This document shows positions 7,028-13,911 of a stretch of DNA of 15,172 nucleotides, in pieces. The DNA lies in assembly GCA_903881535.1 (NCBI GenBank), contig CAIRTT010000643.1:1-15172 (forward strand), written 5' to 3'. The notes under the pieces were generated by a model. It saw only the letters and a list, made by a program, of their open reading frames with translations, searched no databases and was not told the origin of the DNA. The position numbers and the translations under genes are program-made. The DNA is from an uncultured Armatimonadota bacterium. GTDB taxonomy: Bacteria; Armatimonadota; Armatimonadia; Armatimonadales; Armatimonadaceae. The first letter of the stretch is position 1; each line of letters opens with the position of its first letter.

Positions 7028-7059
7028 AAACCCCGCGCTGTGCAACACAGGCGGGGTTT
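7028..7059. terminator. Bidirectional intrinsic terminator
   Basis: AAACCCCGC (7028-7036) pairs with GCGGGGTTT (7051-7059). The stem continues inside as CTGTG (7038-7042) with CACAG (7046-7050) around a CAA loop, with one unpaired G at 7037. The plus strand continues TTTCTTCG, and the minus strand runs into AGTTTATTTAT. It sits between convergent genes and can serve both the plus-strand membrane protein gene and the minus-strand dehydrogenase gene. Confidence 0.9.
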
Positions 7060-7077
7060 CTTCGTGTCTTGCGACCT

Positions 7078-8088
7078 TTACGCTTCGGTTGGGTACTTAA
7101 ATCCCCATGGTGCGCGGATACGGTCAAGCGTACGCATGATGCCAAGCGATTCATCCAAGGAAAGAATGTCGCTCTCAAGCTTTCCAGCTCGCAGACAATT
7201 CCCAACTTCCTCGACTTCGTAGTAAAAGCCAGTCTCGTGGGCATCGAATTCCTGAAGATCATCCGGCTGGCCGGTAATCGATACCGTCATCTTGGTTGGA
7301 TGCCAGGCGCTCGCATGCAAGCGAATCTTTCCATTTGTCCCAAGGATGGTAGCTTCCCAAGGTGTATTCGTCGTCACAGCCGTCGAGACCAGCGCAAGCT
7401 CGCCACCTTCGTAGCCGAGGATACAAGCCGCTTGTGCATCCACGCCGGTTGGCGCAGGTGTCATCATGCTCTCGACACGGACAGGCTCACCAAGAACAAA
7501 GGATGTAAAGCTTACTGCGTAAACGCCGACATCCAGGAGCGCACCGCCGCCGAGCGCCGGGTCAAACAACCGGCTCTCCGGATTGAACGTTGCGCTAAAT
7601 CCGAAGTCTGCATAAACCATCCGGACATCGCCAATCGCCTTCGTGTCGAGCAGTTCGCGAAGCTTGTGCATCAGTGGGAAGAAGCGGGACCACATCGCTT
7701 CCATCATGAAAACACCCTTTGCACGCGCAGCATCCACGACTTCCTGCAGCTCCACCGCATTGATTGTAAATGGCTTCTCGCACAGCACGTGCTTGCCATG
7801 TGCAATCGCAAGCAAACAATGCTCTTTATGCAGTGGATGTGGGGTTGCAACGTAAATAACATCCACATCTGGGTCTGCACACAGGGCCTCATACGAGCCG
7901 TGCGCGTTTGGGATACCGTATTGGTCGGCGAAGGCCTGCGCCTTGGTCTTGTCACGCGAGCCTACGGCTTGTACGGCGTGAGTCTCTGGCTGAGCCTGCA
8001 CGCTCTTGGTGAGCTTATGGGCGATGGAACCAGGGCCGAGGATACCCCAGCGGATTGGGCCGGAGTGGGTGAGGTGCATTGTCGACAT
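7078..8088 (-). CDS. Gfo/Idh/MocA family NAD(P)-dependent oxidoreductase
   Basis: A 336-residue cytoplasmic dehydrogenase of the Gfo/Idh/MocA superfamily. The N-terminal Rossmann domain has WGILGPGSIA (GxG at 18-20). It then has YVATPHPLHKEH (79-90) and the family hallmark CEKPFTIN (103-110), whose Lys105 is the usual catalytic lysine. The C-terminal beta-sheet domain contains GGGALLDVGVYAV (180-192), typical of the dihydrodiol/xylose dehydrogenase-like branch and of many sugar or inositol dehydrogenases. The substrate is probably a sugar, polyol or derivative and cannot be specified. The start ATG at 8088 is the longest sensible one; Met4 (8079) is an alternative. It is transcribed divergently from mtaB and shares a terminator with the gene at 6417. 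A 347-codon opposite-strand frame over this gene is a codon-bias shadow. Confidence 0.88.
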   Translation of the reverse strand: MSTMHLTHSGPIRWGILGPGSIAHKLTKSVQAQPETHAVQAVGSRDKTKAQAFADQYGIPNAHGSYEALCADPDVDVIYVATPHPLHKEHCLLAIAHGKHVLCEKPFTINAVELQEVVDAARAKGVFMMEAMWSRFFPLMHKLRELLDTKAIGDVRMVYADFGFSATFNPESRLFDPALGGGALLDVGVYAVSFTSFVLGEPVRVESMMTPAPTGVDAQAACILGYEGGELALVSTAVTTNTPWEATILGTNGKIRLHASAWHPTKMTVSITGQPDDLQEFDAHETGFYYEVEEVGNCLRAGKLESDILSLDESLGIMRTLDRIRAPWGFKYPTEA

Positions 8089-8135
8089 GCCAGCGTTTTA
8101 CGCCAAATCTGATTGTCTTGCATTTTCACGAGACG

Positions 8136-8150
8136 TGATTCGTAGAATCA
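8136..8150. promoter_or_regulatory. Perfect inverted repeat in the divergent intergenic region
   Basis: TGATTC (8136-8141) and GAATCA (8145-8150) are exact inverted arms around GTA. The site is centred between the dehydrogenase start (8088, minus) and the mtaB start (8206, plus). Its position is right for an operator controlling either gene, though a 6-bp-arm repeat can arise by chance. Confidence 0.3.
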
Positions 8151-8172
8151 TTCCTGTAGATGCATGGTCACC

Positions 8173-8199
8173 TTGAGAACAATTCCCACATGGTAGACT
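8173..8199 (+). promoter_or_regulatory. Possible promoter for mtaB, giving a leaderless transcript
   Basis: TTGAGA (8173-8178) and TAGACT (8194-8199) resemble -35 and -10 boxes, with a rather short 15-nt spacer. The -10 ends 6 nt before ATG 8206, so transcription would start at or next to the start codon. No Shine-Dalgarno sequence is visible, which agrees with leaderless translation. Confidence 0.4.
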
Positions 8200-8205
8200 T
8201 TTCGC

Positions 8206-9558
8206 ATGCCTGTCGCTGCTTTGACAACGCTTGGCTGCAAGGTAAACCAATACGAGACCGAGAAAATCGCTGAGGACTTCCTGCGGGCCGGCTTCACCCT
8301 CGTAGACTTTGACAGCCCGGCGGACATTTACGTTATCAACTCCTGCTCCGTCACAAACGCCGCAGATAAGAAAAGTCGTTACCTCGCGCGGCGAGCGCAA
8401 CGCAGCAATCCGGCGGCAGTCGTCGCCATGACGGGATGCCACTCACAACAGGTCATCGATGATGGTGGCTGGGTCGAAGGCGCGACGCTCCTGATTCCGA
8501 ATGACCGAAAAATGGATGCCTATGCACTGGTCGCCGCGCAGCTGCCCGACCTCGATATGCTGTCATCCAGCCCGGCAACGCTCCCGCCGCGTGGTAAGCG
8601 CACGCGAGCAACCCTAAAAATTCAGGATGGCTGTGAGCACTTTTGTGGCTTCTGCCAAATTCCTTACACGCGTAAAGTTCTGGAAAGCCGCTCGTTCACT
8701 GATGTTATTTCAGAAGCACGTGACTTTGGTGTCTCCGGTTGCCGGGAGGTAGTCGTCACTGGTGTATGTGTCGGCGCCTATGGTCCGGACTCGGGGAGCG
8801 GTGGTGAAGTGCTTGCGGATGTCCTCCGGGGCGTTGCAGCGCAGCCTGGCATCGACCGTGTTCGCCTCTCAAGCATCCAACCGATTGAGGTGATCGACTC
8901 CGTCATCGATGCCTACGCATCCACGCCTGGCCTCTGTCCACACCTCCACTTGTCGTGTCAATCGGGCGATGACACCATCCTCAAAGCCATGAACCGCCCA
9001 TACACGACGGCGTTTTACGAGGAGCTGGTGGCGAAGCTGCGTCAGCGCATCCCGGATGTCGCGATTACGACAGACCTCATCGTCGGCTATCCCGGTGAAA
9101 CCGAAGCATTTCACCAAAACACACTGGCTTTTGCGCAGCGCGTTGGCTTTCAAAAGACACATGTTTTCCGCTACTCGCCGCGGCCCAGAACGAAAGCGGC
9201 TGATATGGTGGATGATGTTGATGATGCAACAAAGAAGCGTCGGCACGCGGAGCTACAAGCGGTTGTGGATGCATCTACGCGGAGCTTTGCGGCGAAGTAC
9301 ATCGGGCGGACGATGCCGGTTCTCCTCGAAAACTCGGAAGGTACGGCTGGAACTTTGTCAGGCTTCACCACAAACTATATACGGGTGACATGCACGGCTC
9401 CAAAGGCCCTTATTGGGAATGTGGTTAACGTTTCTCTTAATGCATTGACGAATGATGGAATCGCGGGGAATATTGTTGATGCTTTGGATGTACTAATGGA
9501 AGCAGCCTCACCAAGCTTGGTGCGGCAACCGTTGGAACTTCCCGTACTGACTTCCTAA
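8206..9558 (+). CDS. mtaB: tRNA (N6-threonylcarbamoyladenosine(37)-C2)-methylthiotransferase MtaB-like
   Basis: A 450-residue radical-SAM methylthiotransferase. The N-terminal UPF0004 domain carries its three cluster cysteines in TLGCKVNQYE (C11), INSCSVTN (C47) and MTGCHSQ (C78). The radical-SAM CxxxCxxC is CEHFCGFC (C143, C147, C150). Further family blocks are VVVTGVCVGAYG, LHLSCQSGDDTILKAMNRPY, ITTDLIVGYPGETE and HVFRYSPRPRTKA. A C-terminal TRAM-like region follows. The CKVNQYE motif and the family's usual length of about 430-450 point to MtaB, which converts t6A37 to ms2t6A37 in ANN-decoding tRNAs, more than to MiaB or RimO. Small departures from the usual blocks are a Cys in TGVCVG and PRPRTKA in place of the common PRPGTPA. 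Its TAA overlaps the ftsE start by one base (TAATG). Confidence 0.88.
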   Translation: MPVAALTTLGCKVNQYETEKIAEDFLRAGFTLVDFDSPADIYVINSCSVTNAADKKSRYLARRAQRSNPAAVVAMTGCHSQQVIDDGGWVEGATLLIPNDRKMDAYALVAAQLPDLDMLSSSPATLPPRGKRTRATLKIQDGCEHFCGFCQIPYTRKVLESRSFTDVISEARDFGVSGCREVVVTGVCVGAYGPDSGSGGEVLADVLRGVAAQPGIDRVRLSSIQPIEVIDSVIDAYASTPGLCPHLHLSCQSGDDTILKAMNRPYTTAFYEELVAKLRQRIPDVAITTDLIVGYPGETEAFHQNTLAFAQRVGFQKTHVFRYSPRPRTKAADMVDDVDDATKKRRHAELQAVVDASTRSFAAKYIGRTMPVLLENSEGTAGTLSGFTTNYIRVTCTAPKALIGNVVNVSLNALTNDGIAGNIVDALDVLMEAASPSLVRQPLELPVLTS

Positions 9559-10688
9559 TGATGACCGAACCTGATACCACCCCGACCTCAAACCCGATGC
9601 CTGCATCGCCACCTTCAGATCAACCTCAAACCGTCTCTGGCACTGTGCCCAGCGCAAGCCTTGTTGCATTGACGGATGAGCATCCAGGGGTCGTTCGAGC
9701 TGTTCCGTCATCCGGGTTTGGCCTCGTTGAAGAGACCACTACGACCAACACTCCAACAGTCAAATCGCAGGATGTCAACATCGACCACACCGGGCCTGAG
9801 CTCGTAGCACCGGCTCCACCCAATCCCGCATCCATCCTTGCAGCCCCGGCACCCGTGGTTGCAGCGGTTGCTACTGGCATCGATCACACCGGTCCGGAGC
9901 TTGTTCCACCCCCGCCGCCCGATCCCGCATCCATCCTTGCAGCACCTGCTCTTGGCACTCAGATAAGAGCCTCCGTGTCAGAACCGATCATCGCTCTTAG
10001 CAATGTTAGCGTTCAATACACAAATGGAGTGAAGGCACTCGCTGACATCGACCTGATGATTCCCCACGGCGATTTTGTCTTTCTCGTCGGAGCAACGGGC
10101 GCTGGTAAATCCACCATCCTAAAGTTGCTCTACATGGATGCGCATGCAACCAGCGGCCGTGTCTGGGTCAATGGTCGCGACCTGACAACCGCAAAGTCAA
10201 GTGACACACCGTTTGTCCGCCGCAGAATGGGCATCATCCTTCAAGACTTTGGCCTCCTGCCACGCCGCACCGTTTGGGAAAATGTTGCTTTCGCCTGTCA
10301 CGTCATCGGGCAAAGCCGCCGGGAGACGCGGAAGCGCTTGCCGGAAGTCCTCGAGCGTGTCGGGATGCTACATCGCGCAGATGCCTACCCAAATGAGCTT
10401 TCGGGAGGCGAGCAGCAACGCGTCGCCATCGCGCGGGCATTGATCAACGACCCGCCACTCCTCGTCGCCGATGAGCCTACGGGTAGCCTGGACCCCAAAA
10501 CGGGCGCCGAGATCATGGATCTCCTCGCAGAAACGGCTGCGCGTGGGACAACCGTCGTGGTCGCGACCCACGACAAATCCGCCGTCGACAGATTGCAGAA
10601 ACGTGTTGTGGCGCTTTCGGGTGGGCGTATCATCCGGGATGATGCGGTGGGCTCGTACGGCGTGGATGACCTGGAGGAAACAAAGTGA
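9558..10688 (+). CDS. ftsE: Cell-division ABC transporter ATP-binding protein FtsE with long N-terminal extension
   Basis: A 376-residue protein of which residues about 142-376 are a complete FtsE-type ATPase. It has Walker A GATGAGKST (178-186), Q-loop LQDFGLLPRRTVWENVAF, signature LSGGEQQRVAIARAL, Walker B LLVADEPTGSLD and H-loop VVVATHDK. FtsE normally has about 220-230 residues, so the first 141 are extra. They are rich in Pro, Ala, Thr and Ser, have no membrane span, and contain a 33-residue tandem repeat. With FtsX, FtsE regulates septal peptidoglycan hydrolysis. ATG 9558 overlaps the mtaB stop; ATG 9561 is equally possible. No alternative start lies close to the ABC domain, and the frame stays open through the extension. 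Its end overlaps the ftsX start (GTGA). Confidence 0.9.
   Translation: MMTEPDTTPTSNPMPASPPSDQPQTVSGTVPSASLVALTDEHPGVVRAVPSSGFGLVEETTTTNTPTVKSQDVNIDHTGPELVAPAPPNPASILAAPAPVVAAVATGIDHTGPELVPPPPPDPASILAAPALGTQIRASVSEPIIALSNVSVQYTNGVKALADIDLMIPHGDFVFLVGATGAGKSTILKLLYMDAHATSGRVWVNGRDLTTAKSSDTPFVRRRMGIILQDFGLLPRRTVWENVAFACHVIGQSRRETRKRLPEVLERVGMLHRADAYPNELSGGEQQRVAIARALINDPPLLVADEPTGSLDPKTGAEIMDLLAETAARGTTVVVATHDKSAVDRLQKRVVALSGGRIIRDDAVGSYGVDDLEETK
9780..9956 (+). repeat. 99-nt (33-residue) tandem repeat in the FtsE extension
   Basis: Codons for IDHTGPELV begin at 9780 and again at 9879. Both copies continue as a proline-rich stretch and the segment PASILAAPA. The copies differ by conservative or proline/alanine swaps (APAPPN versus PPPPPD) and by several silent changes, so the duplication is not recent. 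Confidence 0.9.
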
Positions 10689-11554
10689 TCCGGTCTATCC
10701 CGTTTCTAATTCGCGAGGCCTATGTCAACCTGATGCGTCATGGCATCATGACTGCCGCCGCCATTTCAAGCCTTGCCGTTGCCTTAAGCCTCTGTGGTTC
10801 GTTCTTCATCGCCGCTTGGCAGGTGAGGCACCTAGCGCAGAAGACGGTGGATGCTTTTGAAGTCCGTGTGTTTTGCCGGGCCGATATCCCACAGTCTGAT
10901 CTTGGTCCCATCAAACGCAAGCTCCTCGATATCCGCGGTGTCAAACAGGTGATCTACATCAGCCGTGAAGACTCGTTCAACACCCAAATGAAGGCGATGC
11001 CGATTGACACGACCGGTATCCCGAATCTGTTCCCCCACACACTCTTGGTAAAGCTTGACGATCCAAAGTCCGCAGCCGATGTCGCATCTCAGGCAAAGTC
11101 CTGGCACGGCGAGGTTGAAAGCGTGGATGTCCCCGAAGATGAGCTGCGTACCGTTGTGCGGATTGGTGACTTTCTACGAAACCTAGGCATCATCGGAGGC
11201 TTTCTTCTCGGTGGTGGAGCGCTCTTGGTCGTGATGAATACCATCCGGTTGAGTGTCCACGCTCGGCGTCGTGAAGTCCACATCATGCGTATTGTTGGTG
11301 CAACAGCAGGCTTTATCCGCCTCCCATTGGTGCTGGAGGGGATGATTCACGGACTTGCTGGCGGAACAGTAGCCAGCCTGATTCTCTATTGCGCCGGGTT
11401 TTATGTCAGGAAGCTCACCGAACCGATTCCCATCATCGTGATGTACGCGGCAAAGATCCCACCGCTTCCTGTCGGTGGCGCGATTATCGGTATGGGTGTC
11501 CTGTTGGGGATGGTTGGTTCGCTGATGAGCCTCCAGCGATACCTCAAAATCTAG
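10685..11554 (+). CDS. ftsX: Cell-division ABC transporter permease FtsX
   Basis: A 289-residue integral membrane protein with the four-span FtsX layout. TM1 is at about 21-45, an extracytoplasmic domain at about 46-160, TM2 at about 167-186, TM3 at about 218-240 and TM4 at about 262-284. Between TM2 and TM3 is the family signature NTIRLSVHARRREVHIMRIV followed by GAT and an EGMIHG block. FtsX pairs with FtsE and relays ATP hydrolysis to a cell-wall hydrolase outside the membrane. The GTG start at 10685 overlaps the ftsE stop, so the two are translationally coupled. No hydrolase or EnvC-like partner gene follows; the next gene is convergent, only 4 nt beyond the stop. Confidence 0.92.
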   Translation: MIRSIPFLIREAYVNLMRHGIMTAAAISSLAVALSLCGSFFIAAWQVRHLAQKTVDAFEVRVFCRADIPQSDLGPIKRKLLDIRGVKQVIYISREDSFNTQMKAMPIDTTGIPNLFPHTLLVKLDDPKSAADVASQAKSWHGEVESVDVPEDELRTVVRIGDFLRNLGIIGGFLLGGGALLVVMNTIRLSVHARRREVHIMRIVGATAGFIRLPLVLEGMIHGLAGGTVASLILYCAGFYVRKLTEPIPIIVMYAAKIPPLPVGGAIIGMGVLLGMVGSLMSLQRYLKI

Positions 11555-11558
11555 CGCC

Positions 11559-12758
11559 CTAGGTTACGTTTTGTGTGAAATCTGGACGCTCTTTGAGTCC
11601 AGCAAGATAGAGCAGCAAGTCACTGTACTGCGTGGCGACCGGTTGCCACGAAAAGAGCTCTTCTGCGCGGCGGCGGCCATTGGCACCGTATTCTGCGCGC
11701 AGCGCGGGTTGTTCGAGCAGCGTTCGGATTGCATCCGCGATCGCCGTTTCATCGCCTTCCGGAAAGACAATCCCTGCATCCCCGATAACATCCGGGATGG
11801 CGCCTGAATCGGACCCAATTACTGCGATGCCTGCAGCGCCGGCTTCTGCGATGACGCGGCCGAACTGCTCTTTCCAGTTACCAACGGTGCGGCTTGGAAG
11901 CGCAAAGACATCAAAGGCACTCATGATCTCGGCGAGCGCCGTGTGGTCTTGGTTGGGCAGGAAATGTACGCGCCCAACAAGGTCATTTTGAGCAGCACGC
12001 GCTGCGAGGGCATCCTTTTGCGGACCGCCCCCAACCAGCCAACAGTGGACTCTTTGTTCAGACTTAGCGACGGCGTTCAAGAGGTCCATCAGACCCTTTT
12101 CTTCAACGAATCGCCCGGCGTAACCCACAATAAAGCGTTCATCCGGAATACCAAAGCGGACGCGACTGATGGCGCGGTTTCGCGGATGGAACTGCGATGT
12201 GTCCACACCATTGGGGAGCACGGCTGCCTCCCCACGGTAGCCATAGGCCTTAGAAACATCCAATGCTTCTTCACTTCGTCCAACCAGATAATCGGCTTCG
12301 CGGCACGCATAATCCCAGAAATTGGAAAATGGCGGTGGCAGCTTTTTGTAGAGGTTTTGCTCTGTCTCAAGCAAGATCTTCGTCTTGGGAAACTCCTTGC
12401 GGATCAGCTGGGTTGCGTGCGCACTCACCAGTGCCCAAGGCTCTTCCCAAATGTCCACGACATCGGGTTGAAAGCCATTCAGGATATGCCGCAGGCCCAC
12501 ATAGGTGTGCATGTGGGATCCGATTCCCGGAAGCCAGGGGAAGACAACAGCGTGATCAGTCATCTGGAACAGCGATGGATGTGGATGTTCGATGCCGGTC
12601 CACTTGCCGTAGAAGCGCCAGGTTCGTGGGGTGATGACCTTTAGGTCAACGGTACCGAGGGCATGAAGGGCAGCGGCGCGCGGATGCCCCTCAACTGCCT
12701 TGCGGCAGGAGTGACTGATGAGTAGAACGCGCGGTTTTCGCTGATATTGGAAAGGCAT
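11559..12758 (-). CDS. GT4 family (GT-B fold) glycosyltransferase
   Basis: A 399-residue GT-B fold enzyme. The N-terminal half has RVLLISHSCRKAVEGHPRAA and DVVDIWEEPWA, a glycosyltransferase-4-type acceptor domain. The C-terminal Glycos_transf_1 domain has NGVDTSQFHP (183-192), VGYAGRFVEEKG (211-222), WLVGGGP (240-246) and the donor-binding E-x7-E: E297 and E305 in EQFGRVIAEAG. It would add a hexose or related sugar to a glycolipid or surface polysaccharide; donor unknown. It is transcribed alone, opposite to ftsX with a 4-nt gap and no evident terminator between them. Starts are ATG 12758 (chosen) or internal positions. Two short inverted repeats lie 15-46 nt upstream. Confidence 0.88.
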   Translation of the reverse strand: MPFQYQRKPRVLLISHSCRKAVEGHPRAAALHALGTVDLKVITPRTWRFYGKWTGIEHPHPSLFQMTDHAVVFPWLPGIGSHMHTYVGLRHILNGFQPDVVDIWEEPWALVSAHATQLIRKEFPKTKILLETEQNLYKKLPPPFSNFWDYACREADYLVGRSEEALDVSKAYGYRGEAAVLPNGVDTSQFHPRNRAISRVRFGIPDERFIVGYAGRFVEEKGLMDLLNAVAKSEQRVHCWLVGGGPQKDALAARAAQNDLVGRVHFLPNQDHTALAEIMSAFDVFALPSRTVGNWKEQFGRVIAEAGAAGIAVIGSDSGAIPDVIGDAGIVFPEGDETAIADAIRTLLEQPALRAEYGANGRRRAEELFSWQPVATQYSDLLLYLAGLKERPDFTQNVT

Positions 12759-12772
12759 GAGAATAAGTCAAC

Positions 12773-12784
12773 GAGGCGAGCCTC
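12773..12784. promoter_or_regulatory. Inverted repeat upstream of the GT4 gene (possible operator half)
   Basis: GAGGC and GCCTC are exact inverted arms around GA, 15-26 nt upstream of the minus-strand ATG at 12758. With a two-base centre this suits protein binding better than an RNA hairpin. Confidence 0.25.
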
Positions 12785-12791
12785 CAGACAA

Positions 12792-12804
12792 TCACATTAT
12801 GTGA
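12792..12804. promoter_or_regulatory. Inverted repeat TCACAT-T-ATGTGA upstream of the GT4 gene
   Basis: Exact 6-bp inverted arms around a single T, 34-46 nt upstream of the GT4 start and in the divergent region shared with the PhyH gene. The arms resemble TGTGA/TCACA half-sites but in the opposite order from a CRP/FNR-class site. An operator for a dimeric regulator is plausible but not shown. Confidence 0.3.
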
Positions 12805-13054
12805 CTTCACCCGGACATCGCAAACACTAAGTATAAGGCTCTCAAGTACGTTAATAGCCGAAAAATGGACTTTTCACACTAAATAAATGCAATTCCATAA
12901 ATAGTTGAACTACAGACATATTGCTGTTCCGTTAATCAACGCAAAGGTGGAGCGCCTCCTCATGATGGTTTCGCAAAACATCACACAAGCAATCGCGGCG
13001 CACTCCGCGTTAAACTGTCCTAACTCCCTGCCGGGTAACGTGAGGTTTACGACG

Positions 13055-13879
13055 ATGTTGACGGATGACCAAAAGCTATTCTTCGCCACAAATGGCTACG
13101 TGCTCGTAAAGGGGCTCCTCAGCCCAAGTGAAGCCTCCACGTACCGTGAAGAGTGTCACAGCCTGGCAACCCGTCTCGCCGACATCCGGGGCATCGAAGA
13201 CCCCACCTGGGGAAGTGCTGGGACCCGCGGCGTAACACAGCTGCGCCACTGCCACGATGTGCAATTCCAGTCCGCCAAGCTTGCCCAGTTACTTCTGGAT
13301 GACCGCGTCACGAGCTGCGCCGCTGACTGTATCGGCAGCCCGAATGTCCAGCTCCACCACTGCAAAATGTTCATCAAACCGGCGGAGAAGGGCTCCCCGT
13401 TCCCGATGCATCAGGATGCCCCTTATTTCCCTCATGACAACCACTCGATGATCGCCGCCATCGTCCACTTTGACGCCGCGCCCATCGAGAAAGGCTGCAT
13501 CCGTGTGGTTCCAGGATCAAATAAGCTCGGGATGCTGCCGCACATCGGGGATGGAGGCTGGCACCTAGACCCGGATGAATATTCGGTAGAAACGGCAACC
13601 CCGTGCCCGGCGGATGCAGGAGATGTCCTATTTTTCTCTTACCTCACCATCCATGGGAGTGGCATCAATACATCTGATGAAGCACGCACAACGTTGCTTA
13701 TCCAAATGCGGGATCCAACAGACCCACCAACGATCCGGACACACGAAAGCCGTGGCCAAGGGATGCTGCTGCGTGGCATCGATCCACTTTGCGCAGCGCG
13801 TCCAGTATGGGAAGCAGAACCACAACCGGGTCAAGCAATGGGCGGCCAAACGATGGGCGGAACCATGGGCGGCATGTAA
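13055..13879 (+). CDS. Phytanoyl-CoA dioxygenase (PhyH) family Fe(II)/2-oxoglutarate-dependent oxygenase
   Basis: A 274-residue enzyme using ATG 13055, preceded at 9 nt by GAGG. It begins MLTDDQKLFFATNGYVLVKG, the canonical PhyH opening, which is why I reject the upstream TTG at 12905. The iron ligands are His119 and Asp121 (MHQDAP) and His200 (TIHGSG); Arg211 (SDEARTTLL) should hold 2-oxoglutarate. The core is a double-stranded beta-helix with the usual CIRVVPGSNK block. These enzymes hydroxylate diverse small molecules; acyl-CoA is only one possibility, and many environmental relatives have unknown substrates. The last 15 residues are a low-complexity MGG-repeat tail. A methyltransferase gene follows 38 nt or less downstream on the same strand, suggesting a two-gene modification unit. 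Confidence 0.85.
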   Translation: MLTDDQKLFFATNGYVLVKGLLSPSEASTYREECHSLATRLADIRGIEDPTWGSAGTRGVTQLRHCHDVQFQSAKLAQLLLDDRVTSCAADCIGSPNVQLHHCKMFIKPAEKGSPFPMHQDAPYFPHDNHSMIAAIVHFDAAPIEKGCIRVVPGSNKLGMLPHIGDGGWHLDPDEYSVETATPCPADAGDVLFFSYLTIHGSGINTSDEARTTLLIQMRDPTDPPTIRTHESRGQGMLLRGIDPLCAARPVWEAEPQPGQAMGGQTMGGTMGGM

Positions 13880-13911
13880 ATCCGCCAGTGGCATGTAAGT
13901 TGCCGATGTAA
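13838..13911 (+). repeat. Short direct repeats across the PhyH stop: ATGGGCGG x3 then ATGTAA x3
   Basis: ATGGGCGG occurs at 13838, 13853 and 13865, encoding the MGG tail. ATGTAA occurs at 13874 (last codon plus stop), 13893 and 13906. The second and third are minimal start-stop units in the 32-nt gap, and the last directly abuts the ATG at 13912. GGCATGTAA is repeated 19 nt apart. This looks like local duplication around the stop codon. Confidence 0.7.

Larger units (their letters stand above)
12759..13054. other. Divergent intergenic region between the GT4 and PhyH genes
   Basis: About 300 nt with no confident gene. The first 50 nt hold two inverted repeats near the GT4 start. The section about 12825-12905 is AT-rich (GTTAATAG, AACTAAATAAATGC-like stretches) and is the likely promoter zone for the PhyH gene, but I find no clean -35/-10 pair. 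The PhyH frame is open upstream to a TTG at 12905, so 12905-13054 could encode a 50-residue extension. Its content is unlike PhyH N-termini, and a GAGG precedes the ATG at 13055, so I treat it as a leader. A small 5-bp GC hairpin (12994-13009) lies in it. Confidence 0.6.

Noticed and set aside
7069..8112. A 347-codon plus-strand open frame covering the dehydrogenase gene
   Set aside because: It is antisense to a clear Gfo/Idh/MocA enzyme, its translation has no recognisable domain, and it runs straight through the bidirectional terminator's neighbourhood. Codon bias of the real gene explains it.
11943..12644. A 233-codon plus-strand frame antisense to the GT4 gene
   Set aside because: The translation is rich in Cys, His and Trp with no domain pattern, while the minus strand encodes a complete GT4 enzyme.
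12994..13009. A GC hairpin (CGCGG/CCGCG) in the PhyH leader as a terminator or riboswitch
   Set aside because: The stem is only 5 bp with no U-tract and no recognisable riboswitch core.
12905..13054. A 50-residue N-terminal extension of the PhyH protein from TTG 12905
   Set aside because: PhyH proteins typically begin with the MLTDDQKLFF-type segment, a GAGG sits 9 nt before ATG 13055, and the upstream translation looks non-coding. An extension is not fully excluded.
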